Source: Blastocladiella britannica (Eukaryota > Blastocladiomycota > Blastocladiomycetes > Blastocladiales > Blastocladiaceae). From it: DNA of 15,298 nt. A model generated the notes under the pieces. It saw only the letters and a program-made list of their open reading frames with translations. It was not told the DNA's origin and made no database searches. The stretch spans positions 1 through 15,298 of the forward strand of contig MU624980.1 in the NCBI GenBank assembly GCA_025349905.2. The letters run 5' to 3'. The position numbers and the translations under genes are program-made. This document shows positions 8,049 to 15,298 of the stretch, in pieces; positions within the stretch are counted from its first letter, which is position 1; every line of letters begins with the position of its first letter.

Positions 8049-9152
8049 ATGTCCTCGGAAACCCTGCCCCCGTTCGGCCACGCGCTCTCTGGCGCCCTCG
8101 GCGCGCTGGTCGCGCTGTCCATGACCTACCCGCTCGACATTATCAAGACTCGCTTGCGTACGGTCCTCTTCCTTTAAATAAATTCAATATGCTCATATGG
8201 AAAACTTTATAAAGAGGTCCAAACCACCGCCCTGTCCAAATCCCGCCGCGAGTTTGTCGAGGACGACGACGTGGTGCACGAGTACGAGTCGGTGACCCAC
8301 GCGCTGGCCACCATTCTCGAGACAGAGGGCATTGCGGGCCTGTACGCGGGTCTTCCCGCCGGCCTGCTCGGCACCGCGTCCGCCAATTTCGCCTACTTTT
8401 TCTGGTACCAGTCGATCCGCGACTACCACGCGCGGCTTCGTGGACCCAATGCGGGCCCAACGTCCACGGCCATTGAGTTGCTGCTGGGAGCTTTGGCCGG
8501 CGCACTCTCGCAGTTCACCACCATCCCCGTGTCGGTGGTGATTACGCGGCAGCAGACCACGCCGCGGGCCAAACGCCGGTCGTTCTACGATACCTGGATG
8601 CAGATTGTCAATGAAGAGGGCGTGACCGCGCTGTGGAAGGGCCTCAAGGCGTCGATGGTGCTGGTGTCCAACCCGTCCATCACGTTCGGCGCGTTCGAGC
8701 GCTTGAAGCCGCTGTTTACCAAGGGCGACCCGACCTACAAGCTGTCGGCCGGGGAAGTGTTTATGCTCGGCGCCATGTCCAAGACGCTGGCCACCGTGAT
8801 CACTTACGTACGACTTATATCGCGTTATTGCAGGGGGAACATTGTATTGACAAAATGAAGTATACAGCCATACATCATGGCCAAGACCCGCGTGCAATGG
8901 AAGCCGCCGGCTGCCCACGCCAACAACCCGGACTTGCAGTACAAGGGCGCGATTGACGTGCTGCAAAAAGTGCTCAAGGCCGAGGGCCTGAAGGGATGGT
9001 ACAAGGGCATGCAGCCGCAGATCCTCAAGGCGGTGCTGTCGCAGGCGCTGCTGTTTGTCCTCAAGGACAAGATTGACCGATACACGCTCATGATGTTTGT
9101 GCTGGCGCGGAACCGCTCGGCGGTGTCGGCGATGGCAACGCGGAATCGTTGA
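8049..9152 (+). CDS. Peroxisomal adenine-nucleotide carrier, SLC25 family (ANT1/PMP34-like)
   Basis: Three exons (8049-8157, 8215-8807, 8868-9152) give 328 residues; the introns are 57 and 60 nt (donors GTACGG, GTACGA). Three carrier repeats are visible. The first has the canonical YPLDIIKTRLQ motif (residues 27-37), with Gln37 restored by splicing. The second has TIPVSVVITRQQ, where the acidic residue is replaced by Ser. The third has TYPYIMAKTRVQW, which spans the second splice junction and lacks the acidic residue. These degenerate second and third motifs are typical of the peroxisomal ANT1/PMP34/PXN branch, which exchanges ATP, AMP or CoA-type nucleotides across the peroxisomal membrane to support fatty-acid activation and beta-oxidation. 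Length is close to the usual 300-330. PEX3 nearby fits a peroxisomal role. Exact substrates cannot be read from sequence. Confidence 0.88.
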
Positions 9153-9246
9153 TTCCCTTCCCCTTTCTCTTGGACTGTCCCCTGTGTTCTTGTGGTGTAC
9201 GATGGCAAGGAATGAACATTATATTTCTGGTAAAGAAAGCACAGCG
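9153..9246. other. Convergent 3' spacer, carrier / primase
   Basis: This 94-bp spacer lies between two stop codons. It is pyrimidine-rich on the left and AT-rich on the right. I see no canonical AATAAA and no RNA gene. It is the longest tail-to-tail spacer here. Confidence 0.5.
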
Positions 9247-10996
9247 TTATCGAGGCAGCGTGGGCTCGGCAACAACCGCATCCCCCCCAGCAGCACCGGA
9301 ATCCGCCTCCAACAATTCAACAACACCACTACCAGCCCCGAGCTCGGCCATGCGGCTCTGCACGTAAAACTGGTTCGGGTGCTCGATCGGGTCCACTTTA
9401 CGTCCGGTCGTGACCTCCGCCAACTTGGTACACGCGATCTGGAAATGCCCCTTCCTGGCCAAGTCCACGATCGCCGCCGCGTCCATATCCGACGCGCCCG
9501 CGTGCGTGACCATGGCCCGCAAGTTATCCGCGTTAAAGTGCTTGAACGGGCACCCGTGGTGGTCACCGTGCGCGGGCGGGTTGGACGTGATGATGCGCAC
9601 GCACGAGAAAGGCGCATAGTTGGCGCGTTTGCCCTCCAGCCCGTAGTTGTGACGGATGTTGTACGCGTGGTTCTTCTGGAACTGGTCGTCGGTCATGTGC
9701 CGGAAATGCGTGCGCCAGAACGCCAGCGACTCTTCGATCGGGAGACCGATGCCTTTCAAGAACAGGCCGTACTGCATGCGCCCGCCGTGACGCAAGTGGC
9801 CCGCGTGCTTGAGCTGGCTGTGCAAGTGCCGCATGCACAGCGGGAAGTGTTTAGGCGCCAGTCCGTCCACCTCGCCGGCACTCACGCGGCCCGTCGACCC
9901 GGATCCGGCATTGTACTGGTCGCGGCCAAGGTACTGCTTGGACAGGTTACCCAGCACGGGCATCAGCCGCTCGTCCTCGTCCATGCGTGGAAGGAACCGG
10001 GACGTGAGCTGTTGTTTATGGTGAGTACACATGTACACCTCCAGAAAAGGATAAAGGGTACCTCCAGCTGCTGCGTCAAATGAGTCTTGAAATCGGCGAC
10101 CACCAGCGCCTCCAAATCGTGCTGCCCAATGTACGCCATCCCACCGCGCACCAGGCACGCGCGAGCGCCTACTTCCCTGAGCACGCGCGTCCATGCCACT
10201 TTAAAGTACTCGCAAGTATCCACGGCCGCGGCCGCCTCGGTGGGCGTCGGGTACGCCTTGACGGTCTCGTTGTACCGCTGCAGTTGCAGTGCCACCAGGG
10301 AATTGCGGATCGAGTCCTTTTCGGCGGGGGAGACGAACGCGAGTCCGAGATCGAGCGTGCGTAGGAACTTGTTCTTCTCGCGCGTGTCTTCGCGGTGCAG
10401 GCGGAATCTGTGTCATATTTACTTATAAGATCCACTTTGGAAATGGAAATGAGGGATCATGTACTTGAAGAGAGCCGTTTCCTGGCGCACAAACCATGCT
10501 CGAAGATCCGCCCTGGCCAATCATTTCATTTAAAAAAAAAAAAATTCAATATCCAATGAGCCATAAACCAATCAAAACCATTCACATACGATCGCGCATA
10601 CGCCAACCGCAGCACGAAATGCGACAAGTTATCGTTCTTGCGCTCGGCGTCAATGCGCGTCAAGTCGGTCATGTTCCCATGCATCGCATTGAGCGGCATA
10701 TGCTCGTCCTCGAGCGCCTTGACCGGCCCCGCGAGCTGCGACTCGGAGACATTGCGCAGCTGCTCGGCCTCGATGCCCTTGAGCAAGCGTAAGCGGTTAA
10801 GCGCCGCCAGCTCAAACTCGTCTACCGACAACGTGTACATGGGCGGCTCGGTGTAGTAGTTGAGTCGCAGTGGGAATGCCAAGTCGGCCGTCGTCAGTGT
10901 ACGCGAAGAAGAGGGTAAGGGCGTATCGAGGGAGTGCGGGTGGCCCGACTGGAGCTGGGCCCTGCGTGCCTCGGCTTTATTGCGTCGTGCAAACAT
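9247..10996 (-). CDS. PRI2: DNA primase large subunit (iron-sulfur subunit)
   Basis: Four exons (10996-10590, 10512-10465, 10407-10062, 10008-9247) join to 520 residues; human PRIM2 is about 509. Introns are 77, 57 and 53 nt. The N-terminal domain shows LRLNYYTEPPMYTLSVDEFE and LARKN-like RIDAERKNDNLSHFVLRLAY, then WFVRQETALFKFRLHRED, which is continuous only after splicing. The C-terminal 4Fe-4S domain holds all four ligands: Cys325 (FPLCMRHLH), Cys403 (FSCVRI), Cys420 (HGCPFKH) and Cys460 (IACTKL). The spacings of 17 and 40 residues between the last three equal those of the human protein as I recall it. The protein acts in the nucleus with the catalytic small subunit and DNA polymerase alpha to make RNA-DNA primers. 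The start codon fits a compact leader, MFARRNKAEARRAQ. The gene is head-to-head with PEX3. Confidence 0.95.
10532..10544. repeat. A13 tract (T13 in the transcript) in primase intron 1
   Basis: A 13-base homopolymer lies within the 77-nt intron. In the transcript it is a U13 tract about 19 nt before the acceptor GCCAG, the place of a polypyrimidine tract. Confidence 0.8.
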
Positions 10997-11135
10997 ATTT
11001 TATTATTGTATTTAGTTGAGAAGTATAGGGTAAGAGAGACTGAGACGAATCAATTGGCCGTGTGAGAAAGGCGCTCTCCCAGGCGAAATTTAACAGCAAA
11101 AAACAAAAAAACAAAAACAAAAAAAAAATTCAAAT
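10997..11135. promoter_or_regulatory. Head-to-head promoter: primase / PEX3
   Basis: A 139-bp spacer. It has GAGAG at 11034-11038, CTCTC at 11074-11078 and an ATTGG (reverse CCAAT) at 11053-11057. The PEX3 side ends in an A-rich leader interrupted by single C residues up to the ATG. The primase side is AT-rich (ATATTTTATTATTG). No other structure is evident. Confidence 0.55.
11097..11128 (+). repeat. A-rich leader of PEX3
   Basis: Runs of A6, A7, A5 and A10 are separated by single C residues, and the tract ends 7 nt before the ATG. It most likely lies in the 5' UTR. It could bind poly(A)-binding protein or only exclude nucleosomes; the sequence does not decide. Confidence 0.6.
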
Positions 11136-12719
11136 ATGGACTTTGTGCGCCGCCACAAGAACAAGGGCCTGTGGATGGCGGGTATCGTCTCGGGCGCGTA
11201 CTTGCTCGGTCACTACGCCAAGCGCCGGCTGTTTGAGCTGCAGGAGCAGGCGTTCAAGGACCGGCTGGCCATCGACAATTTACAGCGCCGGTTTGACCAG
11301 AACCAGCAGGACTGCGCTTTTACCGTGCTGTCGCTGCTGCCCGAGCTGGCCGATGGTATCTTTGACGAGCTCTCGGCCGAACGCATTGCCGTTGCTCTCC
11401 AGTCGCGCCAACAACAGGCAACGGCTGCAGTCGCAGAAGAAGGAGACGACACCCCGGTGCCACCGCCCGCAGCAGATCCGTACGCGTCCTTGTCCAAGGC
11501 CGAGCTGTGGCACGAGCTCAAGATTGTCAGTGCGTTTACTTCTTCCTTTCGACGGCTTCGGCCCGGTTGATCGAGTGATCTCACCAACACCCAAATGAAA
11601 TACCAGACTTTACCCGCCTCATCACCGCCATCTACGCGCTGGCCATGGTCAACACGCTGACGCGCGTGCAGCTCAACCTGGTTGGCCGCCTCATGTACTT
11701 GGACTCGGTCGTGCACGACGATCCAGCGGAGCCCCTGGCGTCGGCCACCGCCGCTCGCTTTCTGTCGGCACGCGCCGAGGGCATGTTCTTGACCATGTCG
11801 TGGCATTTGCTGCACTCTGGATGGCGGACGTGCGCGATGCGCGTGCGGGCGGCCGTGGAGAGTGTTCTTGGAGGGTATACTTCACTTTTTTTTTTTTGGG
11901 TTGTGGTGGATCAATCTCACGCATGCCATGAGATGTATATAGTGTGCCATTGAAAAAGACGCTCTCGCAGCGCGACTTTGAGGCGCTGATGATGCAGGTC
12001 CGGGCCCGCGTCGAAGCGAGCGATTTTAGTGACCCTGCCATGGGTCCTTTTGAGTACTCCTTCTTCTTAATTTCTTACATTGGAAACTGCACCGCTGATA
12101 CTCCATACAACAGTTTCTGCAGTATGATGCTTCCGACCGAATCCGACGAACTAGCGACTCTCCAGGCGGGCGAGTTCCCGCTGCTGGTCTCGGACGTGGA
12201 AAACGGCCGCATGGTGCAGCCCGAGTTCCGGCGGCTGATGGACGAGACGCGCGACGTGCTGGAATCCCCACACGCGCGCACGGCGCTGGTGGCCGCGGTC
12301 GCATCGGCGTTTGGGATCGCGATGGATGCGGTGGCGACCCAGGCGTGGCCGGCCATTTCGGTGCTTCCCGACCCCCTCCCTTCGGTGGTGATGGCAGCGG
12401 TGGAGGACGTAGGGGCAGCAGAGGAGGAGGGCATGATGACGACGGTAGCAACAGCAGTGGCGGCGCCCGATGCGGCGGTCATGCGCGGTGAAGTGCCGCT
12501 GGCGGCGCTGTTCCCGCACGTCAAGCAGCTCGTGCATGTGGTCATGCATGGCGTGCCCAACCAATACGTTGCGGTACGTTCGTTCCCCTTTTTTTACACT
12601 TTTGGGTTGTGGTCACTCATTTCATGCGGTGTTAATTATAGGCTCTGGCCCGCGTCCAAGAGCTCAACCAGCTCTCCATGGCCATTTATGCCCAGTACGG
12701 CGACACGTGTATCGAATAA
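11136..12719 (+). CDS. PEX3: Peroxin PEX3, peroxisomal membrane protein import receptor dock
   Basis: Five exons (11136-11529, 11607-11874, 11943-12053, 12114-12573, 12642-12719) give 436 residues; introns are 77, 68, 60 and 68 nt. The N-terminus (MDFVRRHKNKGLWMAGIVSG) is the basic targeting sequence followed by a single membrane span (about 13-30) and AKRRLFELQEQAFKDRLAID. Next come RRFDQNQQDCAFTVLSLLPEL, the helix carrying PEX19-contact residues in the family, then VNFTRLITAIYALAMVNTL and RVQLNLVGRLMYLDSV, the most conserved PEX3 block; its first part exists only after splicing. PEX3 anchors PEX19 with its membrane-protein cargo. Low-complexity insertions at about 89-120 and 341-380 raise the length toward that of yeast Pex3 (441). 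Exon 4 could instead start at 12123 (three residues shorter). The stop lies within an AATAAA (12715-12720). Confidence 0.93.
11886..11897 (+). repeat. T12 tract in PEX3 intron 2
   Basis: Twelve T in a row lie near the 5' end of a 68-nt intron, upstream of a TCAATCTCAC branch-like site and the acceptor ATATAG. This position is unlike a standard polypyrimidine tract, which lies after the branch point. Confidence 0.8.
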
Positions 12720-12725
12720 AATTCT

Positions 12726-14468
12726 TTAATGCTGCACGTCAAACCGCTCCCATATCTGAATGTAACTCTCGCCTAGCGCCACCAGCTGCGGCATGATCTC
12801 CTGCACCGCCAGGTCCTGGATCGAGTACCACTGACCCTGGGACTTGTTGTGCACTTGCACCTTGTACGCGCCTTTACCGGTGCCGATCTCGCCATCGTGC
12901 ACGATGTTGGCGACCAGGGAGTACCGGGTTTCGCCGGTTGGGGATTCGACAACTAATGTTTTTTTTTTTTTTTTTTTGCAACACGAGATCAGTACTTTGA
13001 CGAGCCGAGTAAAGAAGAGGGGGAAATACAATACATGGTTGCATGTCCAGCTCACTGGCTGAGAAATTGACAATGGTCGGGTTCTTTTCGAGCGTCCAGT
13101 TGTTTTTCACGAACCGCTTGATGTGAATGATCAAGTACTGTGGCAGCTTGGTCACGCGGTACTGCTTGATGGTATCGCCGTATTGCTGCACATATTCACA
13201 GTAGGACGTCAACACCGCTTATGACCATATCCAAGAAAATGGAAAGGACATACCCGGACCGTCACCCCATTGTACTTTTCCAGCAACTCCACCAAGCTAG
13301 CCTGCGGAATGATATTCCGTTCATACTCGTCCTGGAACAGCGGCGGCGGCGGCAACTCGACCGCCAGCACCAAGAACGGTGACGTTTGGGTCTGGATCCC
13401 ACGCGCGTCATCAAACTCGCGCGGTTCCGAGATCCCCTGTTGCCGCTTGGACTCGTTGAGCTGCCGCTCGTCCTCGGTCGCCGTCTCCACCGACTGCGTG
13501 CGCACCGCCACGGTGCCCTGGAACGTGTCAAACACCAACGACGACCGTGGCGGGCGCCTGCGCAGGTCCGAGTGCACGGCATTGAGCAGCCAGGTGAGCA
13601 CGGCGATCGGGTCGCCCTGGTCGGTTAACTTGAACTGGCGGCGCGACGACGAGTTGAGTTCTTGCAGGAACTCGTGCGGGGACACATGAGCCTTGAATGC
13701 GCGCGGGTTGTGGATCTTGCGTAACAGCAGGCCGAGTTGGCGCACAATCCCAGAATGCTCGGCCAATGCATCGGTTGCTCCATCGGTGGACCCACGGAGC
13801 AAGAAGAAATCGCGCAACGGGCGCACCCGTGCCAGCGCATGCACGACCACACTGACGTAGTCGTTGGCCTTGACGTTATTAAGCCCGACGAACCCGGGCA
13901 CGTACGGCTTGTACGCCAAGTCCAATGCCCCCGCCGCCCCGGCCCCAGCGGGGCTATCAATGGCCGCAATCGCCTGCCGGGTGTACGTCGGGTCCACCAC
14001 GTGTTTGATATCGTTGAGCGACGCGTCGGTCACCGGGTACGAGTCCGGGAGCACGTAGAACTTGTGCGTGCGCAGGTGCATGTACACCGCGTGTCCTGTG
14101 TGTACCGCGTGCGTGTACGCGTGCGACTGCGGGCCGCGACCAGCAAAGTACTTCCCGCACACCAGGCACGCGTACACGTTCAGGTCCGAGAGCGAGACGC
14201 TGCACACCTTTTCAAAGTCAAAGTCGAGGGCGGTGCGCCGGATCGTGTCCAAGTACATGGCCTGGTTCTGTTGCTGGTCGTCCTGAGGGGTGGGCCGCTT
14301 GCGTGGCCGCAGGTCTTCTTCTTCGTCGCTGTATTCGCTGAGGCTATCATCGTCTTTGTGATCGAGGTGTTGGTCGACGGCGGGATGATCATTGGCCACT
14401 ACCTCGGCTGTTGTACCATTGGTGGTCGAGGTGGCAGTACGCGCACGCTTGGCCGGCGGCGGTGTCAT
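12726..14468 (-). CDS. USP39: U4/U6.U5 tri-snRNP-associated protein, inactive ubiquitin protease (USP39/Sad1)
   Basis: Three exons (14468-13254, 13185-13035, 12952-12726) give 530 residues; human USP39 is about 565. Introns are 68 and 82 nt. An acidic/basic N-terminal region (to about 70) leads to a UBP zinc finger (Cys89, Cys101, Cys104 and several His at 117-126). The USP fold follows. The catalytic-Cys box reads GLNNVKANDYVSVVVHAL, with Asp203 where an active protease has Cys, and the His box reads GAYKVQVHNK with Ala484 in place of His. Both changes match the known pseudoenzyme family. KLPQYLIIHIKRFVKNNW, EKNPTIVNF, YSLVANIVHDG and ESYIQIWER are strong family signatures. The protein acts in the nucleus to stabilise the tri-snRNP for spliceosome assembly. 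The first acceptor (CAG at 13188-13186) was chosen by frame; the nearer AG leads to a stop. Confidence 0.95.
12959..12977. repeat. 19-base T run (A19 in the transcript) beside a 3' splice site
   Basis: In USP39 intron 2 the transcript carries A19 directly before CATTAG, the acceptor. A pyrimidine-rich stretch sits instead near the donor. The length is likely polymorphic. Confidence 0.8.
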
Positions 14469-14527
14469 TGGTTTCTTTTTTATGCAAAGGTTCGCTCTCT
14501 GAAGAGAGAAAAAAAGACTTCAAAAAA
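14469..14527. promoter_or_regulatory. Minimal head-to-head promoter: USP39 / CHORD-like gene
   Basis: Only 59 bp separate the two start codons. The centre holds CTCTC-tgaa-GAGAG (14495-14508), a perfect small palindrome. Both ATGs are preceded by A-rich or AC-rich leaders (AAAAAAATG and AAACCAATG). Both 5' UTRs must be very short or overlap the opposite gene. Confidence 0.6.
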
Positions 14528-14812
14528 ATGGCCGACAGCACATCAGCGACGACGACAAAGAAGACATGCCGCCGGTGCGCGGCCACCTACGATCCCCGTG
14601 CAACTACCTCAAAGAACGCATGCCGGTACCACCCCGACATGTACGTCTGCCGCCCGCACCCGCCCGATCACTACGCGTTCGAACTGGACGAGTCCCTGTT
14701 GGCGAGTCTGAAAGCTGACAGGTGGCAGGCGCGGTTCTGGGACTGCTGCGGGTCCGAGGACCCGGGAGCGCCCGGGTGTGTCACCTCGGCTCACGTCTCG
14801 TATGACGAATGA
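14528..14812 (+). CDS. Small Cys/His zinc-binding protein, CHORD-like
   Basis: A single exon of 94 residues, with no recognised name. Eight candidate metal ligands appear in order: Cys14, Cys17, Cys32, His35, Cys73, Cys74, Cys84 and His89. The pattern C-x2-C-x14-C-x2-HP, then a long spacer, W-x-CC, then C-x4-H follows the order of ligands in CHORD domains (which bind two zinc ions and often partner HSP90/SGT1), but the first spacing is shorter and the middle is longer. It ends HVSYDE. Conserved-looking local motifs are CRYHPDMY, RFWDCCG and APGC. The first ATG after the A-rich leader was chosen; the frame is open further upstream, but that would run into the USP39 promoter. Function is unknown. 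It is probably cytosolic, with no signal peptide or membrane segment. Confidence 0.8.
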   Translation: MADSTSATTTKKTCRRCAATYDPRATTSKNACRYHPDMYVCRPHPPDHYAFELDESLLASLKADRWQARFWDCCGSEDPGAPGCVTSAHVSYDE

Positions 14813-14827
14813 AAATGCATTATATTT

Positions 14828-15298
14828 TTACTCGGACTTGGGCTTAACGGCTGCGACCGTGGACTGCCGGCGCGCCAGCACGCCGCCCGCGACCGCCGCC
14901 ACCGCCAAGATCCCGCTACACGCGACCAAGATCGAGTCCACGGGCGCCTTCCCGACCTGCGTGAGCAGCGCCACCACGATCGCGTTCAGCGGGACTCGGA
15001 ACGCCGACAGTGCGGTCCCGCGGACCGATTCGGGCACCACGGCCGATCGCAATGCAAAGATGGTCGGGAAGTACACGCCGACCGTGGCTTCGAACGCGCA
15101 GAATGCGAGGAACGTAGCGGGAAGCGATGACGATTGGGAAGCGGCGAGCAGCGAGGCCGAGGCGACCGCCATGGTTGGCGCCACGAGCGAGGCACGGGAG
15201 ATGGGGGACAGGCCGGAGAGCGTGGATCCGACCATGCAAAAGACCATGAAGGTCGCAAAGATCAGGCCAAAGGGGAGGGGGAGGTTGAGTGGGGCTTT
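14828..15298 (-). CDS. MFSD5/MOT2-type molybdate-anion transporter, C-terminal part
   Basis: The frame enters from the right edge and runs 156 residues to the TAA at 14830-14828, so the gene's 5' part is missing. It contains about four membrane segments: LPFGLIFATFMVFCMVGS, APTMAVASASLLAASQ, LPATFLAFCAFEATVGVYFP and a final VDSILVACSGILAVAAVAGG. The stretch FEATVGVYFPTIFALRSAVV followed by PESVRGTALSAFRVPLNAIV is a strong signature of the MFSD5/MOT2 branch of the major facilitator superfamily, linked in algae and animals to molybdate uptake. A Lys-rich cytosolic end (AAVKPKSE) follows. Its stop is 15 bp from that of the CHORD-like gene. Substrate assignment is by family only. Confidence 0.88.
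   Translation of the reverse strand, partial: KAPLNLPLPFGLIFATFMVFCMVGSTLSGLSPISRASLVAPTMAVASASLLAASQSSSLPATFLAFCAFEATVGVYFPTIFALRSAVVPESVRGTALSAFRVPLNAIVVALLTQVGKAPVDSILVACSGILAVAAVAGGVLARRQSTVAAVKPKSE

Noticed and set aside
8808..8867. Frameshift in the SLC25 carrier between its second and third repeats
   Set aside because: The interruption has a GTACGA donor and TACAG acceptor and, when removed, restores TYPYIMAKTR exactly, so it is an intron.
9097..10083. 328-codon plus-strand frame
   Set aside because: It overlaps the primase exons on the other strand, which carry all four iron-sulfur cysteines. The plus frame is an Arg/Val-rich shadow.
13746..13900. USP39 read as an active deubiquitinase
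   Set aside because: The catalytic Cys position is Asp203 and the His-box His is Ala484, as in the known inactive family.
13737..14711. 324-codon plus-strand frame
   Set aside because: It is antisense to USP39 and then runs out of frame through the shared promoter. His/Arg/Val-rich with no family feature.
1..15298. tRNA, rRNA, CRISPR, transposon or viral sequence
   Set aside because: I saw no cloverleaf, array of spaced repeats, terminal inverted repeats or transposase/polymerase motifs anywhere in the window.

Overview
This is a gene-dense, GC-rich nuclear window from a eukaryote, most likely a flagellated early-diverging fungus (blastoclad- or chytrid-like; the lineage is inference). Three things point there. 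Most genes are split by tiny spliceosomal introns (15 reconstructed, 53-82 nt). One gene encodes a very large ASH/Ig-type protein that looks axonemal. Another encodes a fungal-style Ser/Thr-rich protein with a signal peptide and a GPI-type tail.

Layout, left to right. 1-442: no confident gene; an unassigned minus-strand frame runs off the left edge. 443-929 (-): Ser/Thr-rich GPI-type surface protein. 1262-6463 (+): 1733-residue uninterrupted CFAP74-like central-apparatus candidate. 6485-7902 (-): SLC35F/EamA transporter. 8049-9152 (+): peroxisomal ANT1/PMP34-type SLC25 carrier. 9247-10996 (-): DNA primase large subunit. 11136-12719 (+): peroxin PEX3. 12726-14468 (-): USP39/Sad1 splicing factor, a catalytically dead ubiquitin protease. 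14528-14812 (+): 94-residue Cys/His-rich CHORD-like protein. 14828-15298 (-): C-terminal part of an MFSD5/MOT2-type transporter, cut by the right edge.

From 443 to the end the nine genes alternate strand perfectly, giving four head-to-head promoters (332, 146, 139 and 59 bp) and four tail-to-tail junctions (21, 94, 6 and 15 bp between stop codons). All four head-to-head spacers carry both GAGAG and CTCTC; none of the tail-to-tail spacers does. The window has no operon-like or mobile system. Its one functional neighbourhood is peroxisomal: the ANT1-type carrier and PEX3, which inserts peroxisomal membrane proteins, flank the primase gene. Exon structures were set by splice-site phase and protein continuity, and all five spliced full-length genes with a recognised family come out in frame at or near that family's usual length. 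I did not find a convincing new multi-gene system. The most interesting leads are the shared promoter motif, the architecture and splice-signal patterns, the intron-free giant gene and the small zinc-binding protein.
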